DNA from: Pogona vitticeps
Taxonomy: Eukaryota; Chordata; Lepidosauria; Squamata; Agamidae
NCBI RefSeq assembly: GCF_051106095.1
Contig: NC_135786.1
Location: forward strand, 86,464,001 to 86,528,000
Direction: 5' to 3'
Length of the DNA: 64,000 bases
Numbering within the stretch: position 1 is the first letter of the stretch; every line of letters starts with the position of its first letter. The notes beneath the pieces are model-generated. The model did no database searches. It had not been told where the DNA came from and saw only the letters and a program-made list of their open reading frames with translations. Of the stretch, positions 24,753-33,955 are shown piece by piece. A program made the translations under genes and the position numbers.

Positions 24753-25266
24753 TGTAGCAGAACCCAAAATATGACGTCATTCCTGCATGTCATTCAGAAG
24801 ATAGAGCAGGAGGGGCGGAGTCAGAATGACAGTTAAGACAGCTGGAAGGGAGAGTTAAAGGGAGAGTTGGAATAAGACAGGGATAGAGAGAAGTAGGGAC
24901 AAGAAGTTATTGAGAGAGTGTTAGGGTTTAGGAATAGATTAGAGGGGTTAGGAAAGAGACTTGAACAGTTTACATCATATTGAACAAGCAGGAATAAACG
25001 CATAAGCATAATATAAATAATTCCAGTGACTGAATACATGATTTAAAAATTGAACACCTGAAACAGTTATATTTGATTCTCCTTATAATTTTTGTTCTTT
25101 AATAAAAGAAAGTTTGATCAAAACCCCTGATTCCTAAGTTCTTTGAGTAGCTCCTAAGTGTGTGGGAATTGTATTGGTATTAAGAGAATACCTGGTGGCA
25201 GCGAAAAGGACGTGTTCACCTTTGTGGAGCCCAAAGATATAAAGGGCGCAAAGGGGGATCGCCACA
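24753..25266 (+). mobile_element. Probable solo LTR inserted in the LINE
   Basis: A 514-bp segment begins TGTAGCAGAACCC and ends TCGCCACA, carries AATAAA at 25101-25106, and is flanked by AGCCC (24748-24752) and GGCCC (25267-25271), a 5-bp target duplication with one mismatch. The LINE translation is collinear on both sides. The 3' part has 'CCTGGTGGCAGCG', which is also near the 3' end of the Ty3-type LTRs at 40965 and 60314 ('GTTGGTGGCAGC'), so a related Ty3 family is plausible. No internal coding sequence is present. Fossil. Confidence 0.7.
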
Positions 25267-25861
25267 GGCCCTGATGGAAACTAATTTAAAAACTGCCAGG
25301 ATTGCGTCTAACCTTTAACTAGCTAGGGTAAAGTTTGCTAGAACAGCATTCTTCTTTGACCGGATAAGCAAAGCTCACAACCAGCAGGCAGAACTTTTCC
25401 GTATAGTACGCAATCTATCTGGAGTTAGCCACAGTGGTAGACCTCCCTCTAGTATTTCCTGTGACCAACTTGTGGCATTTTTAAAATCTAAAGTGGAGAC
25501 CATCCACCGCGACTTTGATCCCTTGTTACACACAGTAGATCAAGCTGAGATGCCCAGTGCATTTTCTTGCCTGGCAAGGTTAACTTGCTTTCAACCTGTG
25601 ATGCCCAATGAGGTGGACAGGACACTTGTGCACTGTCATGCCACCACCTCCTTTTTAGACCCTTGTCTAGCCTGGCTCATCAAAACAGCCAAGCTGGTAA
25701 CAACAGAATGGGCCATCGCAATAATTAATGGGTCTCTCCAGGAGGGCATGGTTCCCCCTGCCCTCAAGGAGACACTCATTAAGCCCCATTAGAAACAAAC
25801 CTAATTTGGTGGGGGACAAAATTGGGAATTATAGGCCCATCACCAATGTTTCTTTAGTAAA

Positions 25862-26617
25862 GTGGTCGAGAGGGTGGTGGCCAATCTGCTTCAGGCCCTC
25901 ATGGAGGAAACTGTTGCCCTTGATCTGTTCCAGTCAGGCTTCAGGCCGCAGTATGGCACGGAAACAGCATTGGGCAGTCCTGGCATCAGTGGGTTGGGAA
26001 ACTCCTGCTCCTTTGGGAGAGTGACTCTTCCCACGAAGAGTGAGATTCGCAGCTTGGGCATCTACCTGGACCCAGATCTCACCATGGAAACCCAGCTGGC
26101 ATCTGTGGTCCAGGCAGCCCATTTCCATTTTTGGACGATTGCCCAGCTGCGTCCCTATGTGGGGGCACTCACAATGCTGATTCATGCCCTCGTAATCTCA
26201 AGAATAGACTACTGCAGTGCTCTCTACATGGGGCTACCCTTGAGGCTGATGAGGAGACTTCAACTGGTCCAGAATTCGGTTGCCAGATTAATAACTGGGG
26301 TGAAGAAATTCCAGCACATCTCCCCCACTCTGGCCGCCCTTCATTGGCTACCAGTTCATTTCCGCATTGACTTCAAGGTTATGATGATAACATTCAAAGC
26401 CCTAAATGGTTTAGGACCTCAGTACCTATCAGAACGGCTGCTCCCAGCCAGATCTGTCTATAATACCGATTCTTCACAGGCAAGGCATTTGAGGGCCTTG
26501 ACCCTGAAGGAGGCCCGGAGGGAAAGAACAAGAAACCAGGCCTTCTTGGTTGTCGCCCCCTGCCTGTGGAACAACCTGCCTATTGAGATCCACCTGGCAC
26601 TCTCGCTGGAGCATTGA
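25862..26617 (+). pseudogene. LINE RT remnant and C-terminal domain (251 codons)
   Basis: This is the longest open stretch of the L2/CR1-type LINE. It starts in the RT region that precedes the palm (VVANLLQALMEE, SGFRPQYGTETAL at about residues 24-39). After about residue 55 it joins the conserved region that follows the YADD motif (RSLGIYLDPDLTMETQL). The C-terminal domain with RIDYCSALYMGL (about 113-124), LAALHWLPVHFRIDFKVMM (about 156-174) and LWNNLPIEIHLAL (about 233-245) is well kept. The join is in frame and removes the catalytic core. The ATG is not a real start; the LINE frame simply begins upstream. Confidence 0.8.
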
Positions 26618-26879
26618 AGATCTGACTCTTCCACCAAACTTTCCCGGAGCATTAAGATCTCAGCCTCCCTTTTACCATCCTTTTCGCCATCCTCTCCATC
26701 ACCCCTTTTTATCACCTTCATTACCATCTGTTTTACTTTACCCTATTTGGTTATGCATTAATTTATTTTTTATCGTATTTTAATATTGTTGCTGATATTC
26801 TTGTTAGGTCCTCAGAGTGGCCTGGTTGCCAGATGGTGCGGGATATGAATTCAATAAATAAATAAAATACATAAATAAT

Positions 26880-27029
26880 AATCTCTTTAACATAAATTGT
26901 GATTTCCTAAAATACAGAAATTGGGATGAGAAAGAGGGAAAAAGAGAAATATTTCAGGCAGACTCCAGACCAGTTAGCTCTGTATGAGTTGTAGATAACA
27001 GGAAAAAATGATATATTTCTAAGAAATAT
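26880..27029. other. Short spacer between two LINEs
   Basis: AT-rich. It may include the decayed 5' part of the next LINE, but this cannot be shown. Confidence 0.4.
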
Positions 27030-28440
27030 TTGATGAAGTGAACGATGGCTAGTTATTAAGGGGTGATAGAGAGAGGACAGAACGACTGAACTCCTACTTC
27101 ACATTTGTTTTTCTCACAAAAAAAGCAACAGCGCCCAAAATAGTGCAAAGGAGGAAATCAGAGAGTTGTTGTAAGGATGAAAATAGTACAGGAGAACCTA
27201 GCTACCTTAAATTAAAGTCACCTGGACCAGATGAACTCAATCGAAGGGTACTAAAATAGTTTGCAGATGTAATCTCAGAGCCACCATTGATAATCTTCAA
27301 GAATTCATGGTAAGGTCCCTGAAGAGTGGAAGCAAGCAAAGGTCATCCTCATCTTCAAAAGGCAAGAAAGAAAACCGAAACAACTACTGACCAATCCCCT
27401 TCACTACTAGGAAAGGTTCTAGAACAGGTCATTAAAACAGTCTGCGGGCACTTAGAAAAGGACACTGTGATTTCTAAAGAGTTAGCATGGATTTCTCAAA
27501 AACAAGTCATGCCAGACTAATCTTTCTTTTCTTTTTCTTTTCTTTTCTTTTTCTTTCTTTTTTGATAGAGTCACAAGCTTGGTAGATAAGAGGAGTGCTA
27601 TGTAGTGTATCTTGATTTCAGCAAGGCTGGATTTGCATTTGACATGGTCTGTCATGCTATTTCCTTGGTCAAGAAGGTAAAATGTGGTCTAGATGATACT
27701 ATGGTTATGTGGATTTGTAGCTGGTTGATAGGCTGCAACCCAAGAGTGCTCACCAGTGGCTTCTCATCACGCTAGAGGGACAAGTGAGGTACCACTGGCC
27801 TAGGCCTGGTGTTACTCAGTATCCTTATTAATGCCAGATGAGAGTGCAGAGGGAATGTTTATTACAGTATATCTACTGATGTCATCAAATGGAATTGTTG
27901 CCAGTACATCAGAAGACAGAATAAGGCTTCAAAATGAGTTTAACAGATTAAAGAACTGGACAACCACATACAAAAAAGTTCTAGCAGGAAAAATCAGATG
28001 CACACATATAGGATGAGTGTAAGCTGGCTTGAAAGCACTAGATGTGCAAAGGATCTAAGGGTCTTAATAGATCACAAGCTAAACATGAACCAATATTGTA
28101 ATGCGACGGGGGGGGGGGGGAGAGGAAATTCTATACTAGGGTGTAACAACAGAAGCACAGTGTCCAGATCAAGTGGATTAAAAGTATCAAGAGGAGGAGA
28201 AATAGAATGGCACAGATTTAGAAACCAAGTCCTATGAGTTAAAAATGAGAGAAATTGGCATGTTTTGCTTGGAGAACAGAAGGCTGAGAGGTGATACGAT
28301 AGCCATGTTTAAAAATTTAAATGGCTGTCATATGGAAGATGAGTGAGCTTGTTTTCTGCAGCTCAAGAGGATAGAACCTGAAGTAACAGATTGAAGCTCT
28401 CCAAAAAAGGAGAGCCCACACTCAGATATTTGGCTTCAGG
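27030..28440 (+). mobile_element. Decayed CR1-type LINE
   Basis: Broken frames spell CR1-type RT pieces. 'TSPFVF'-like text near 27100 is followed by SPGPDELNRRVLK near 27220-27255, 'SEPPLIIFKNSW' near 27280-27310 and GKVLEQVIK near 27407-27435. DFSKA-like sequence lies near 27615, and 'NEFNRLKNWT' at about 27933-27963. LRVLIDHKLNMNQ lies near 28050-28085. The 3' part contains 'AGGCTGAGAGGTGATACGAT', found in many reptile CR1 ORF ends. Stops and frameshifts are frequent. It also holds a (CTTTT)n tract at 27531-27562 and a G run at about 28108-28119. It is clearly older than the neighbouring L2/CR1-type copy. Confidence 0.75.
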
Positions 28441-29719
28441 TGTACAGCATCTTAGGAAAATCAGGGGATAGGCATGTCTGTTGGAATCACACCCTTCACC
28501 TGTTTCCCATTCTGATTTTAAAAAGACACAGAATGGATTACGGAAGAAAGAGAGAGGGGATATGCATGGCTATGACAAGCTCTTTCTACTTCTGAACAGC
28601 AACTACATAGTACTGCTCCTTAGGGAATAAAGGCCATAAACAAAAAAGATTAACTCCCACGTAGCAATGAGTTCATTTTGTTCACATTCCAAAATGCACA
28701 TATTTCTTCATAAGTTTCAAAGAATAGCCACCTGTCTTGGGTATAAACATTTCCACACAGAGTTTCTCGAGACAGAGAATTAAGTGTTTTTCTCTGGACA
28801 CCAAAAAAATAAAAACAAAAACAGAAGAATAATGGCACTTTAAAGACTAACAGATCAGATAGAGGGGGTTATCATACCACCACCACCACCACCCCATTTG
28901 ATAATGTTCTATACTTACTTATTTGGCTTGAAATTTTCTCTAACTGTCAAAACACAACTGACGAAGCACAGTATGAGCGATTAAACCTGTCTAATTAGTG
29001 TGGGCTTTATCATAGCCTCCCCACCTAAGCATGATTTAAGTGAAGGGCAAAAAAGATCTCTCGCTGATAATATATAGTATTGAATTGGCAGATAATTATC
29101 ATACTAGGTTCTGGGGAGAGTTCCTTCGAAAGCTCAGCATATGTCTTTATGTTAAACAATTAAACTACATCTGGATATGGCAAGCCGATCAGAACATCCC
29201 TCGGTGGGATATGCAAGGGAAAAGATTCATTGGTCTGAAGGCAGAGATGAAAAAGAAACAGGGAAAGAGTTATAACCTTGGATGGAAGAGAATTCTGAGA
29301 TTAAAACTAAAAAATGAGCAGGTGTTTGGAAGCAAATTCCCACAATGAAAGATATAGTTTTAAACCAACGAGGGCATTTAAGCAATAATGAGAAGATTTC
29401 ATGCATTTTATGCAAAAGCACCAGAGGGAAAGATTCTGCTGCAGGAAATCATATTCATAGTGAAATTCCCCCACTCCCCAAATTTAGGCATTTAGCCCAA
29501 GGGGCTCGGCATTCAGCATGGTTTTCCTCTGAAGAAAGGTAGTTGTGGGAATGGGGGGTAAAAATACTTGGATATTGTAGAGAGTAGGCACTACTTTGGG
29601 GTGCAAACTGCCATGACTCCACAGCTCTTTGGGGGTATACAGTCATCGTCCTTCAGGTTGTGCTTATGTTGCTAGAATAATAGGGTTCACCATATTTAAT
29701 CTACACATCATTCTCTCTC
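28441..29719. other. Unannotated spacer
   Basis: A fragment at about 28827-28855 ('ATGGCACTTTAAAGACTAACAG') matches an arm of the hairpin repeat at 4276-4450. There is a short CAC run near 28880-28893. No coding feature supported. Confidence 0.4.
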
Positions 29720-29740
29720 TCACACACACACACTCACTCA

Positions 29741-29836
<96 letters not shown>
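29720..29836. repeat. (CA)n microsatellite
   Basis: About 50 CA units with a few CTCA interruptions at the start. Confidence 0.96.
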
Positions 29837-29837
<1 letters not shown>

Positions 29838-30784
29838 CTTGTCTAGCCAGAGCTTAGAAACCTACCGGGACCAGCCTACGAAATTTGCTACCTGAGGGAA
29901 CCATCTCCACTCAGCCCATTGGTAGGGCTGTTATGATACCAATGGACCAGAGTCATAATATTGCATGTATTGAAGAGAAAATAAGTAGTCAGGCCATGAG
30001 GGCCCTGCTTCCAGGACTGTGTAGCTTATTCTTCTGGTGGAATAGACAAGTGTCAGTTTATTTTCCTTTGGCGCAGTGGCCACATTGCTTTCTTGGGCAG
30101 CAGTCACAGGAAACTGTTCTATAGTGATTCAGATGCACACACATAACCTTACATGCCTTACTTTAGAGAAGAATTGCTGTTCCTGGAGGCTTCTAAGAGG
30201 AAAAAAAAATTCTCTTTCACCAGCGTTTTTCTATAAATGTTTGGGAGGTGGTCTTATGAGAAGCAGAGGGCCCAGGGGCTCAAAACTTGCTATAGCTTTT
30301 AAGCAGAAATGCAATATACTTTGCCACAGACCAATGACTATGGTGAACAAATAAACTCTGCCTGTCAAATCTGCTTGATGGGTGTCCTGCCTGGCTGGCA
30401 GATTCAAGACACAATAAGCATACCAGTGAACCAAGATGAGAGAACATACACTGCAGCAATGCGCTGCAAAACAATAGTTAGCAACCACAGGATGGAAAAA
30501 TTGTAACTGGCTGTCAAGTACCAGATAATGGAATAAAAGCAAAATAAATAGAATATTACCTGTACCCTTTCTTTTTGCAAGTCGCGCCTGGAGTGTGGCA
30601 ATAGATGGTTCCCAGTAGGTGTGGAGCTCCCATCCAAGAATGACCTAAACCTGAGACTCTCCCAATCAAAGTTGTGTATACTTTTAACATACAGCTTTTG
30701 ATGCATGCACGCAAATCAGATGCACCTATAACCAGTCCCCACTGTGTAATACATAGGGATGTATCTGTGGAACATTTTTGTGTT
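29837..30784. other. Unannotated spacer
   Basis: No repeat or coding feature recognised. Confidence 0.4.
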
Positions 30785-31560
30785 TGGTTGTTGTGGGTTT
30801 TTCAGGCTCTTTGGCTGTGTTCTGAAGGTTGTTCTTCCTAACATTTCACCAGTCTCTGTGACCGGCATCTTCAGAGGACAGCACTCTGTGCTCTGGTGTA
30901 GTTGGCTTGGGAGTGGAATATTTATGGCTGTGAGATAGTTTTTTGTCCTATTCAGGAGATGGGTGATTAGTGTGTCTTGTTGTGGGTGTATTGTTGTGAT
31001 AAGGAAGAGAGATTATCTGTCACTGTGATTGATGAGTGTCATCAGCTGGTCTTTTGTGTGTAGTGATCCCCGGTCCTTGTGGCTGGGTAGAGGTCATTGA
31101 CCTTTTGCATGCTGTATTTTTCAGAGCTGAAAGCCAAGTTTTGTTGAGTTTCAAACTTTCCTCTTTTTTGTTGAAGTTCTGCTGGTGTTTGTGGATTTCA
31201 ATGGCTTCCCTGTGCAGTCTGACATAATGATTGCTGATGTTGTCCAGTATTTCAATATTTTGAAATAGAATTTCATGCCCAGCTTGTTTTAGGTCATGTT
31301 CAGCTACTGCAGATTTTTCTGGTTGTTTTAGTCTTCAGTGTCTCTCACGTTCTTTTATTCTGGTGTGGATGCTTCGTTTTGTGGTTCCATGTATACCTGG
31401 CCACAACTGCAAGGTATCCGGTATACTCCTGCAGTGGTGAGGGGTCCCTTCTGTCCTTTGCTGACCGTAACATTTTTTGTATTTTTGTGGTGGGTTTGAA
31501 TACTGTTTGTAGGTTTTTTGTGTTTTCTTGATTTTGATTTTTTATGTGGGTGAATCTTTC
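30785..31560 (-). mobile_element. Penelope-like element, 3' half with GIY-YIG region, antisense
   Basis: Read on the minus strand, the segment gives TVFKPTTKIQKMLR near 31530-31470, then GVYRIPCSCGQVY near 31425-31385. That is the start of the GIY-YIG endonuclease that follows RT in Penelope-like elements. Further on come a TRIKEHERH-like motif and 'HHVRLHREAIEIHKHQQ'-like text near 31230-31170. The non-coding end (30785-31020) shares 'TTGTTGTGGGTTTTTC' and 'CAGAGGACAGCACTCTG' with 58858-59075. It is 5'-truncated with several frame breaks. Confidence 0.85.
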
Positions 31561-32343
31561 ATTTTTGTATATTTTTTTACACCAGTTCTTTCATTTTTAC
31601 ACAAAGAGAAAGTGTCTTTCATGTAATTTGTTTTGTCATTCCCCCATTCATTAGCACTCCAAAACCTCTATAGAACCCTTAAAAACTACTCAAAAAGGGG
31701 GGGGGGGCAAGGCAACAGAGAATCAATCTACTTGAAAAGCAGCCAACAGTACATGAGACAGAAAAATTGTCATCAGACCTATGAAAATAGTACCTCCCCT
31801 ACCCACCAACCAAAAAGCAGTAAACACTGGGTGTGTGGGGGAGAAATAGAAGAGAAAGCAACAGCATGAGTTCAGTGCTGTCTGGGCAGCACAATAGAAA
31901 AAAGGCAAGGAAGCAGCCAGCATGCACACAGTTTGCATGTTCTGACAGACTTGTACACAGAGACATTCACTCACTAAAGTGATCAACAACAACACAACAC
32001 CAAGAACAGTGCACCACATATGCCCCAAATTGTGTCCAACCCACAACAACACTACTTTTATGCTTAAGAATCTGAGGTTTAGCTGTGCAGTGATGGACTT
32101 TTGAAATTCTCTGTCCTTTTTCTGGGCAGGAAAACTGGAGGAGGGTGGGTTTTTCACCAAATTTATCCAAATAATGGAGAGATTCTTCAACGGTTTCTCA
32201 CAAATGAGATTCAATATTAGACTTATTACAGCAATAGGGGTTTTTTTCCCCTTTCCTCCAAAGAAAACCACAAGAGTTATGTTGTCAGCTTGGCCAATAT
32301 TTTGCTTTCTTGACAGTGCCTTCCACATAAGATTATTCTGGGG
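31561..32343. other. Spacer with a G run
   Basis: A run of G occurs at about 31697-31708. The 201-codon minus frame at 31723-32328 has hydrophobic stretches but no family I recognise, and its composition is not convincing as a gene. Confidence 0.35.
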
Positions 32344-32452
32344 CAGTGGTTCCTAACCTTGGGTCTCCAGATGTTCTTGGACTACAATGTCTTGAAGTCT
32401 TCACCACTAGGTGTGCTGGCCAGGATTTCTGGGAATTGTTGTCCAAGAACAT
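32344..32452 (+). mobile_element. hAT MITE fragment
   Basis: It starts CAGTGGTTCCTAACCTTGGG, a hAT terminal repeat, and includes 'TTGGACTACAATGTC' and the inverted partner 'GTTGTCCAAGAACA'. That is the layout of a squamate hAT MITE. The right terminal repeat is missing, so the copy is truncated. Confidence 0.7.
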
Positions 32453-32872
32453 ATTCTGTTCTACGGTATTATGGCAGGGGAGGTAGCCACTCCCATCCAC
32501 CCCACCCCACCAAAATGGCTAAGAAAGCTTATGGGAGAATCTTGCAAAGTGGACTTCTATTTCTAAGGAAGACATTTAAAAAAATCAGGATGTTTCTTAG
32601 ATAAATGTCTTCTGTGAAATTTAAGCTCAGTACGTGTCATTCTTCAGAATTTCCTCAGGGTGTCGCAAATGTGCGTTTTCAAGGGACCATCACATTTTGC
32701 CTCCATTTCTGAAGCTCATAATACCTCTCATTTACTACAAGCCCTGAGGGGCAACAACTCCATTTCTGGAGAAAAGGTGATGCTAGTACTGTGTCATAAC
32801 TTGTCTATCAATATCCAATACTTTTATTCCGCCATAAAAGATATTTCCATTTTTTTCTGCCTCATTCTTAGT
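32453..32872. other. Unannotated spacer
   Basis: Nothing recognised. Confidence 0.4.
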
Positions 32873-33360
32873 GTGTGTGTGTGTGTGTTCAGTCGTTTAG
32901 TCGTGTCCGACTCTTCGTGACCCCATGGACCAGAGCACGCCAGGCCCTCCTGTCTTCTACTGCCTCCCGGAGTTGTGTCAGGTTCATGTTGGTTGCTTCG
33001 CAGACACTGTCCAGCCATCTCATCCTCGGTCGTCCCCTTCTCCTCTTGCCATCACACCTTCCTAACATCAAGGTTTTTTCCAAGGACTCTTTTCTTCTCA
33101 TGAGATGGCCAAAGTACTGGAGCCTCAGCTTCAGGATCTGTCCTTCCAGTGAGCACTCAGGGTTGATTTCCTTTAGAACTGATAGGTTTGTTCTCCTTGC
33201 AGTCCAGGGGATTCTCAAGAGCCTCCTCCAGCACCACAATTCAAAGGCATCAATTCTTCGGCGGTCTGCTTTCTTTATGGTCCAGCTCTCACTTCCATAC
33301 ATCACGACAGGAAAAACCATAGCTTTGACTATTCGGACTTTTGTTGGCAAGGTGATGTCT
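32873..33360 (-). mobile_element. Bov-B (RTE-type) LINE 3' end, antisense
   Basis: The minus strand encodes the C-terminal part of the Bov-B polyprotein. Motifs include MYGSESWTIKKADRRRIDAF, 'WCWRRLLRIPWTARRTN', LQYFGHLMRRKESLEKTLML, GKRRRGRPRMRWLDSV and the usual ending HGVTKSRTRLND. The 3' tail is 'GAGTCGGACACGACTAAACG' and a (CA)n run. The copy is 5'-truncated to about 490 bp, as is common for Bov-B. Its intact C-terminal frame suggests a young insertion. Confidence 0.92.
32889..33350 (-). pseudogene. Bov-B ORF2 C-terminal 153 codons
   Basis: This open stretch is the end of Bov-B ORF2, downstream of the RT domain. It has no catalytic motifs of its own. The first Met is internal to the family protein, so it is not a translation start. 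The frame stays open to the natural stop after RTRLND. Because the endonuclease and RT are absent, the copy is inactive despite the clean frame. Confidence 0.88.
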
Positions 33361-33499
33361 CCAATTTCATTTGGTTATATTTTACAGAGTACTGTAAATT
33401 GAAGGTAGACAAACATGTGCAGTATAGAGTTTTTTCTTTCTCTTGCAGAGCTCATTGTCACTCTCCAGTTTTCCTAGTTGTCCATGCTTGCTGCAGAGT
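33361..33499. other. Short spacer
   Basis: Nothing recognised. Confidence 0.4.
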
Positions 33500-33955
33500 T
33501 TTTAATTTCTGGTAAAATTCTGTTTTAGCTACACAACAGAAGCACAAAGATCTACAGAGGAGGACAGCTTCAAGTCCCCCAGAGTCCACCTCTCTGTCAT
33601 TAACTGGCACACAAAGTCTCAATCATGCTGAGACATTTGTAGTAGAAAGAAGAAAAACATTTCTTTACTTGAAGCTACAGACTTGTGTATGCTGCTTTCT
33701 GAACTGCACACAAACTTAGCAACCAACTGAACAGTTCAACAGCAAGCAGACAACTGCACAACAGACTAACAAGAGGGAATGAAGCATGCACAGTAGAAAG
33801 ATGGGGCTCTCTTTGAAATCAAAAACTGGAAGAAAGAATGTTCTAGTGCTGAAGAGACAATCGCCCCAGCCCAGAAAAATCCCTCCCAGTCAAACAAACT
33901 ACAGACAACATGCAAAGTTGTAAACAGAGCTCCCGCACAGACTTCTTGACTTTAA
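33500..33955. repeat. Unnamed dispersed repeat, copy 2
   Basis: Collinear with 15285-15760 and in the same orientation. The first shared block is 'AATTTCTGGTAAAATTCTG' near 33508 and the last is 'CCCAGCCCAGAAAAATCC' near 33867. Homology fades after about 33920. Similarity by eye is roughly three quarters, so the copies are old. No coding capacity or terminal repeats seen. Possibly an antisense LTR of an unknown family. Confidence 0.6.

Larger units (their letters stand above)
24076..26879 (+). mobile_element. L2/CR1-type LINE, internally deleted and split by an LTR
   Basis: This is a non-LTR retrotransposon of the jockey superfamily. Part 1 (24076-24752) encodes the C-terminal half of the AP-type endonuclease: LLVLGDFNIHV near 24130-24165, then GSTHMGGHMLDLVF near 24240-24285. 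Part 2 (25267-26620) resumes with AFFFDRISKAHNQQAELFR and FLKSKVETIHRDFDPLL, then early RT (NYRPITNVSL, FQSGFRPQYGTETAL). The translation then jumps to the post-RT region (IRSLGIYLDPDL, RIDYCSALYMGLPL, LAALHWLPVHFRI, LWNNLPIEIH). The YADD catalytic block of the palm is missing, so this copy cannot encode active RT. The 3' tail is CAGAGTGGCCTGGTTGCCAG followed by (AATA)n at 26850-26879. A ~89-bp tandem duplication lies at 24319-24482. It is 5'-truncated. Confidence 0.85.

Noticed and set aside
29629-29895. His/Thr repeat protein
   Set aside because: Translation of a (CA)n microsatellite.
31723-32328. 201-codon minus-strand frame
   Set aside because: No recognisable domain and no homologous second copy in the window. 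Hydrophobic stretches come from T-rich DNA. It could only be rescued by homology or transcript evidence.
32875-33402. 175-codon plus-strand frame
   Set aside because: Antisense of the Bov-B C-terminal coding region.
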